A program made the position numbers and the translations under genes. Positions 6,481 to 9,359 of a stretch of DNA of 9,359 nucleotides are shown one piece after another. Below the pieces are notes generated by a model. It worked only from the letters and a program-made list of their open reading frames with translations. It did not search any database and was not told the DNA's origin. This DNA is from Desulfobacteraceae bacterium UBA2230 (GTDB lineage: Bacteria > Desulfobacterota > Desulfobacteria > Desulfobacterales > Desulfosarcinaceae): the NCBI GenBank assembly GCA_002348005.1, contig DDYQ01000201.1:1-9359 (forward strand), in the 5' to 3' direction. Within the stretch, counting starts at the first letter, position 1. Every line of letters starts with the position of its first letter.

Positions 6481-7872
6481 ATGTTCAAATCGGATCAGGA
6501 AACCAACGCGATTCTGATCGTAGATGACGATCCGCATGTTCTTGATGTGTTAGAGGCACGCCTGCAGTCAGCCGGTTTTCAGATTTTTAAAGCCAATAAT
6601 GGACCGGACGCCCTCAAACTGCTGAAGGATAACCCGGTTGATTTGATGATCTCCGATATGAAAATGCCCACCATGAGCGGTATGGAGGTGTTGACCCGGG
6701 CGCGGGGCATTCAGCCGGGATTGCCGGTCATTTTTCTGACTGCCTATGGCTCGATTCCTGATGCCGTAAAGGCGGTCAGGGCGGGGGCGGTGGATTATCT
6801 GGCCAAGCCTTTCGATGGCCGCGAACTGGTACAGAAACTGCGAAAGGTTCTGGAGGATCACCCGCGGTTGGACGCCATTCGGGATGATGAATCGGTGATC
6901 GGTGACATCGACACCGCGGTCAGTCCTAAAATGAAAACGCTCTACTCGATGGTGCGACGCGTGGCCAAGAGCAGCGTGAACGTGCTCATTCTCGGCGAAA
7001 GCGGCGTCGGAAAAGAACGAATTGCCAGGCTGGTTCACCAGCTCAGCCCGCGGGCCCAGAAGCCTTTCGTGGTCGTGGACTGCGGCAGCACGCCGGCCGG
7101 GCTTTTGGAAAGCGAACTCTTCGGTCACGTAAAGGGCGCTTTCACGCATGCGGTCAATGATAAGAAGGGGCTCATCGAATCCGCCGACAAGGGGACCCTT
7201 TTCCTGGACGAGATCGGCAACATTTCGCCTGAAATGCAAGTCCGGCTTTTGCGCTTTCTGGAGGATCGCAAAATCAGGCGTATCGGCGATCTTAAGGAAA
7301 ACGCTGTCGATTGCCGGGTGATCGCAGCCACCAATTCCGATCTGGTCGAAGAGATCAAGAAAGGGCGTTTTCGCGAGGATCTTTATTATCGGCTACGGGT
7401 TGTCACTGTGACGATTCCCCGCCTTCGCGAGCGCAAGGAAGATATCACGGCGCTGGCCTGGACTTTCGTCCATAATTATGCCCGTAACCATGGTACCCGG
7501 CCGGTGAAAATACCGCCGCAGACAATGGAGTTCCTGCTGGAATACCCCTGGCCGGGCAATGTGCGCGAGTTAAAAAACGCCATTGAGGCAGGTATCGTCC
7601 TGAGCCATGACCACATGCTGAAACCCGAAGACATGCAGCTTTCGGGAATATTGCTCCGGGAGGAAAGTGCCCCCGGCGCTGATGGCAAAAACTCCTTTTC
7701 TCTGGAAGAAACCGAACGCAGCACCATTATTCGGGCCCTGAAGCAGGCCGGCGGCGTTCAAAAAGAGGCCGCCAAGCTCTTGGGCATCAGTCGCCGGGCG
7801 ATTCATTACAAAATTAAAAAGTACGAGATCAATTCCAGTGGGTTACGGGCCCGCAACAATTGCGGGCCGTAA
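6481..7872 (+). CDS. NtrC-family sigma54-dependent response regulator (GlrR/QseF-like)
   Basis: A 463-residue transcription activator. Receiver: D15-D17 cluster, phospho-acceptor D59 (ISDMKMP), T88 (FLTAYGSIPDAV) and K110 (AKPF). AAA+ domain: Walker A GESGVGKE (173-180), sigma54-contact loop GAFTHA (220-225), Walker B GTLFLDE (239-245) and the arginine-finger region FREDLYYRL. A Fis-type helix-turn-helix lies at about 412-455 (EAAKLLGISRRAIHYKIKKY). It should be phosphorylated by the kinase at 4139 and then drive sigma54 promoters. The loop has His where most family members have Gly, which is unusual. ATG 6481 is chosen because AGGA lies eight bases upstream; ATG 6472 and TTG 6460 are in-frame alternatives adding 3-7 residues. 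The SIPDAV receiver motif and gene order resemble GlrR. The last codons and the stop fall in a strong hairpin. Confidence 0.94.
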   Translation: MFKSDQETNAILIVDDDPHVLDVLEARLQSAGFQIFKANNGPDALKLLKDNPVDLMISDMKMPTMSGMEVLTRARGIQPGLPVIFLTAYGSIPDAVKAVRAGAVDYLAKPFDGRELVQKLRKVLEDHPRLDAIRDDESVIGDIDTAVSPKMKTLYSMVRRVAKSSVNVLILGESGVGKERIARLVHQLSPRAQKPFVVVDCGSTPAGLLESELFGHVKGAFTHAVNDKKGLIESADKGTLFLDEIGNISPEMQVRLLRFLEDRKIRRIGDLKENAVDCRVIAATNSDLVEEIKKGRFREDLYYRLRVVTVTIPRLRERKEDITALAWTFVHNYARNHGTRPVKIPPQTMEFLLEYPWPGNVRELKNAIEAGIVLSHDHMLKPEDMQLSGILLREESAPGADGKNSFSLEETERSTIIRALKQAGGVQKEAAKLLGISRRAIHYKIKKYEINSSGLRARNNCGP

Positions 7873-7873
7873 C
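7842..7873 (+). terminator. Strong hairpin overlapping the regulator stop codon
   Basis: GTTACGGGCCCGCAA (7842-7856) pairs with TTGCGGGCCGTAAC (7860-7873) with one bulged G and a three-base loop. It contains the stop codon at 7870-7872. No T-run follows, so it is not a canonical intrinsic terminator; it may instead stabilise or partly end the two-component mRNA before the small ORF. Confidence 0.45.
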
Positions 7874-7901
7874 GTCGACGGGCGAACGGGCTCCTTATGC
7901 T

Positions 7902-7923
7902 CGCCGGCTGCCAGACACCGGCG
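7902..7923 (+). promoter_or_regulatory. Small stem-loop in the leader of the small ORF
   Basis: CGCCGG (7902-7907) pairs with CCGGCG (7918-7923) around a 10-base loop, 12 bases before the AAAGGAG ribosome site of the small ORF. A role is not evident. No convincing promoter was found between 7873 and 7947. Confidence 0.25.
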
Positions 7924-7947
7924 GTACACCGATGAAAGGAGCTGTTA

Positions 7948-8109
7948 ATGGAAACACTTCTGGTCTTCTTGGCGATAGCAGGGCTGTGGTTTTTGCTGCA
8001 ATCCTACGTTCTGCCTAAGCTGGGAATTTCGACCTGAATGCGGAATGCATGTCAGGTGACACGCAAAGAACCGAATGACGGATCAAAACGGCCCTCCGAA
8101 AAAAGTTGA
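7948..8109 (+). CDS. Small membrane protein, candidate selenoprotein by TGA read-through
   Basis: ATG 7948 has a very strong ribosome site (AAAGGAG, seven bases away). Twenty-nine codons encode one membrane helix (LLVFLAIAGLWFLLQ) ending VLPKLGIST, then TGA at 8035-8037. If TGA is a stop, this is a 29-residue membrane peptide (7948-8037). If read as selenocysteine, the frame continues 23 codons to TGA at 8107-8109, giving a 53-residue protein with U30-M-R-N-A-C35 just after the helix and a basic, hydrophilic tail. A hairpin 3' of the TGA (8046-8065) has SECIS-like form and spacing. The extended frame overlaps the sigma gene start by 35 bases. Positive charge after the helix suggests the U/C pair faces the cytoplasm. 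Small size, start signal and context support a gene; selenocysteine is inference. No known family is assigned. Confidence 0.55.
8046..8065 (+). promoter_or_regulatory. Candidate bacterial SECIS hairpin
   Basis: UGC (8046-8048) pairs with GCA (8063-8065), then a 1x1 A/C mismatch, then UGUC (8050-8053) with GACA (8058-8061), capped by AGGU (8054-8057). The loop begins 16 bases after the TGA at 8035-8037. Bacterial SECIS elements are short stem-loops just 3' of the UGA with a G in the first positions of a small loop, as in E. coli fdhF where the loop is GGUC; this fits. A chance hairpin is possible. Confidence 0.45.
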
Positions 8110-8686
8110 TCAGGATTACGAGTTGATCCAGGCGATTCAGGCCGGTCAAAAAGATTTATTTCCGGAGTTGATACAGCGCTATGAACAGGCGCTGTATAAT
8201 TTCGGGTTGAAGATGTGTGGCCAATCCAGCGATGCCGAAGACATTGTCCAGGATACATTCCTTAATGTTTTCAAATACATTCAGGATTTCCGCTACGAAA
8301 CCAAATTTAAAAACTGGCTGTATCGCATCGCGACCAGCGCCTGCATCAAGAAACGACGCCGATCAAAATTCGCTCCCGAGCGTGAGTTGTCGCTCGAAGA
8401 ATTTCTGCCGGCCGACGAAAGCGCCGTCGAGCATGAAGTCCCCCCCTGGGCGGCCCTGCCACTGGAGCGTCTGCTCAACGAGGAACTGGGGCGGGTGTTG
8501 AGAAAGGCAATATTGGAACTGCCCGAAAACTATCGGGTGGTACTGGTGTTAAGGGATATCGAAGATTTTTCTACGGAAGAGGCCGCCCAGATTCTTGGAA
8601 TCACACCCTCCAATGTGAAGGTTCGACTTCACCGGGCGCGGCTTTTCGTTAGAAACCAACTCAAGGCCTATTACCAGGATGAGTAA
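8075..8686 (+). CDS. ECF-type RNA polymerase sigma factor
   Basis: A 203-residue extracytoplasmic-function sigma factor of the RpoE/SigW type. Region 2 covers about residues 25-95 (ELIQRYEQALYNFGLKMCG, then DAEDIVQDTFLNVFKYI and KFKNWLYRIATSACIKKRRR), which melts and reads the -10 element. A 40-residue acidic linker follows. Region 4 (about 135-195) reads the -35 element with a helix-turn-helix: LPENYRVVLVLRDIEDFSTE, then EAAQILGITPSNVKVRLHRAR. Regions 1.1 and 3 are missing, as usual for the class. The ribosome site before ATG 8075 is weak, whereas the upstream small ORF has a strong one and, if read through, ends past this ATG, suggesting translational coupling. The anti-sigma gene overlaps its end by 8 bases, so the two are co-translated. 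The target promoters are not known. Confidence 0.95.
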   Translation: MTDQNGPPKKVDQDYELIQAIQAGQKDLFPELIQRYEQALYNFGLKMCGQSSDAEDIVQDTFLNVFKYIQDFRYETKFKNWLYRIATSACIKKRRRSKFAPERELSLEEFLPADESAVEHEVPPWAALPLERLLNEELGRVLRKAILELPENYRVVLVLRDIEDFSTEEAAQILGITPSNVKVRLHRARLFVRNQLKAYYQDE

Positions 8687-8927
8687 GCTGAAACACAATA
8701 CCAAACAATGCGCGGCCCTGCTGGCCGTACTGTCCGATTACATCAACAATGAATTGGACAGCGAGGGGCGGCAGCTCCTTGAAGCGCATCTCAAGGACTG
8801 TTGCCCCTGTCAGGTGTGCCTCTCCACCTTGCGCCGGACGGTTGAACTGTGCCGACAGTTCAAAGCCGCCCCCCTGCCAACCGGTTTCTCGAACCGCTTG
8901 CGAAGCTTTCTACAACGCACGGGTTGA
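8679..8927 (+). CDS. Cytosolic zinc-binding anti-sigma factor (ZAS)
   Basis: An 82-residue anti-sigma protein for the ECF factor just upstream. It has the ZAS zinc motif H37-x3-C41-x2-C44 (AHLKDCCPC) preceded by the typical CAALLAVLSDYINNELD helix with C11 as the likely fourth ligand. Extra cysteines at 42, 47 and in the ELCRQF segment make seven-odd thiol chemistry possible. No transmembrane helix follows, so it is soluble, unlike RseA. Soluble ZAS proteins such as RsrA release their sigma factor when oxidised, making redox sensing a reasonable but unproven guess. ATG 8679 overlaps the sigma stop (ATGAGTAA), with only a weak ribosome site, indicating translational coupling and a near 1:1 ratio. 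The C-terminal helix (FSNRLRSFLQR) is basic. Confidence 0.9.
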   Translation: MSKLKHNTKQCAALLAVLSDYINNELDSEGRQLLEAHLKDCCPCQVCLSTLRRTVELCRQFKAAPLPTGFSNRLRSFLQRTG

Positions 8928-8963
8928 AGCACGTCAACGGTTTTTGCCAGCATCGGCTGCGGC

Positions 8964-8983
8964 CAGGCACGGCTTGCTGCCTG
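8964..8983. other. Small inverted repeat in the convergent spacer
   Basis: CAGGCA (8964-8969) and TGCCTG (8978-8983) form a 6-bp stem with an 8-base loop between the anti-sigma gene and the convergent peptidase gene. A second short dyad (CCGTT/AACGG, about 9040-9059) lies just past the peptidase stop. Neither is followed by a T-run, so no intrinsic terminator can be called in this 136-base spacer. Confidence 0.2.
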
Positions 8984-9063
8984 CTGGGTGATACCGCGCC
9001 GCGCGTTGAGAATCGCCAGCCCGCGCAACTCAATGTAATCCGTTCGAGGCCTTCAACGGTCAG

Positions 9064-9359
9064 TTAGATTGTTTTGATCGTCAGCGGCTTCGCCGGCATC
9101 TGGCGATTGGCCGCTTCAAGATGTTCCCGCCCGGCGATCACGGCGATGCCGGTCTGTTCATTTGCCAGGAAATAGCGGTCAATGACCTCGCTGACCCGTT
9201 CGCGATCGACCGCCAGCAGGTTTTTCTTGAATTCCAGGCGGGCATCATCGTCCAATCCCACAATTGAGCGGGCGAAAGCCTTGCGGGCGGCAGGGCCCGA
9301 CGGATCGGGCTTGTCGATTTCGGAACACACTTGCAAAATCGCTTCTTTCACATCCTCGG
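9064..9359 (-). CDS. M16-family metallopeptidase (PreP-like, M16C), C-terminal end
   Basis: The last 98 codons of a large zinc peptidase; the start and active-site domain lie beyond the right edge. The frame is open to base 9359 and ends at TAA (9064-9066). The visible part reads KEAILQVCSEIDKPDPSGPA, then an Ala/Arg-rich helix with FARSIVGLDDDARLEFKKNL, then the M16 C-terminal strand region GIAVIAGREHLEAANRQMP and a short LTIKTI end. This matches the final domain of presequence-protease-like proteins of about 970-1000 residues, which degrade peptides inside a closed two-half chamber. The HxxEH zinc motif is not in this window. It is convergent with the sigma/anti-sigma operon and probably unrelated to it. 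The family call rests on pattern recognition of the C-terminus alone. Confidence 0.78.
   Translation of the reverse strand, partial: EDVKEAILQVCSEIDKPDPSGPAARKAFARSIVGLDDDARLEFKKNLLAVDRERVSEVIDRYFLANEQTGIAVIAGREHLEAANRQMPAKPLTIKTI

Noticed and set aside
6568..7239. Minus-strand 223-codon frame inside the response regulator gene
   Set aside because: It is antisense to a fully motif-supported AAA+ gene and has a composition typical of an antisense shadow.
7883..7910. GAAC then CGCCGG as an ECF autoregulatory promoter for the small ORF
   Set aside because: Only a four-base -35 match and no credible -10; too weak to list.
8962..8980. GGCACGGCTTGC as a sigma54 -24/-12 promoter
   Set aside because: The GG-to-GC spacing is two bases too short and no plus-strand gene follows it.

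Overview
The window (about 9.4 kb, moderately GC-rich) looks like chromosomal DNA of a Gram-negative bacterium, most likely a Desulfobacterota/deltaproteobacterium. The grounds are gene content: an alanine symporter, a DUF4124 protein, a choice-of-anchor-U surface protein with a Gly-run tail, a sigma54-type response regulator, an ECF sigma/ZAS pair and a PreP-like M16 peptidase. The lineage is inference, not proof. No rRNA, tRNA, CRISPR array or intact mobile element was seen.

Layout. Left block, minus strand: the 5' part of an AGCS sodium:alanine symporter (1-337); a secreted DUF4124/coiled-coil protein with a good sigma70-like promoter (555-1073); a stand-alone CheY-like receiver (1200-1631) in an apparent operon with an unrecognised 138-residue protein made of two copies of one motif (1644-2060); a strong imperfect hairpin (2282-2350); and a secreted FN3/choice-of-anchor-U protein starting at TTG (2374-3636). 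A gene-poor 0.5-kb divergent spacer (3637-4138) follows and holds what may be one end of an IS21-type element.

Middle block, plus strand: HAMP sensor kinase (4139-5611), coiled-coil lipoprotein (5798-6463) and NtrC-type response regulator (6481-7872). This is the layout of enterobacterial GlrK-QseG-GlrR (QseE-QseG-QseF): an envelope-sensing kinase, an accessory lipoprotein and a sigma54 activator. The activator carries GAFTHA instead of the usual GAFTGA in its sigma54-contact loop.

Right block, plus strand: a very small membrane-protein ORF (from 7948), an ECF sigma factor (8075-8686) and an overlapping zinc-binding anti-sigma (8679-8927), then the convergent C-terminal end of an M16 peptidase (9064-9359, minus). 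The most interesting signal is the small ORF. Its in-frame TGA (8035-8037) is followed by a hairpin at the spacing expected of a bacterial SECIS element, and reading through gives a U-x4-C motif and a tail that overlaps the sigma start. It may be an undescribed membrane selenoprotein coupled to a redox-type sigma/anti-sigma switch. This is a hypothesis from sequence alone.
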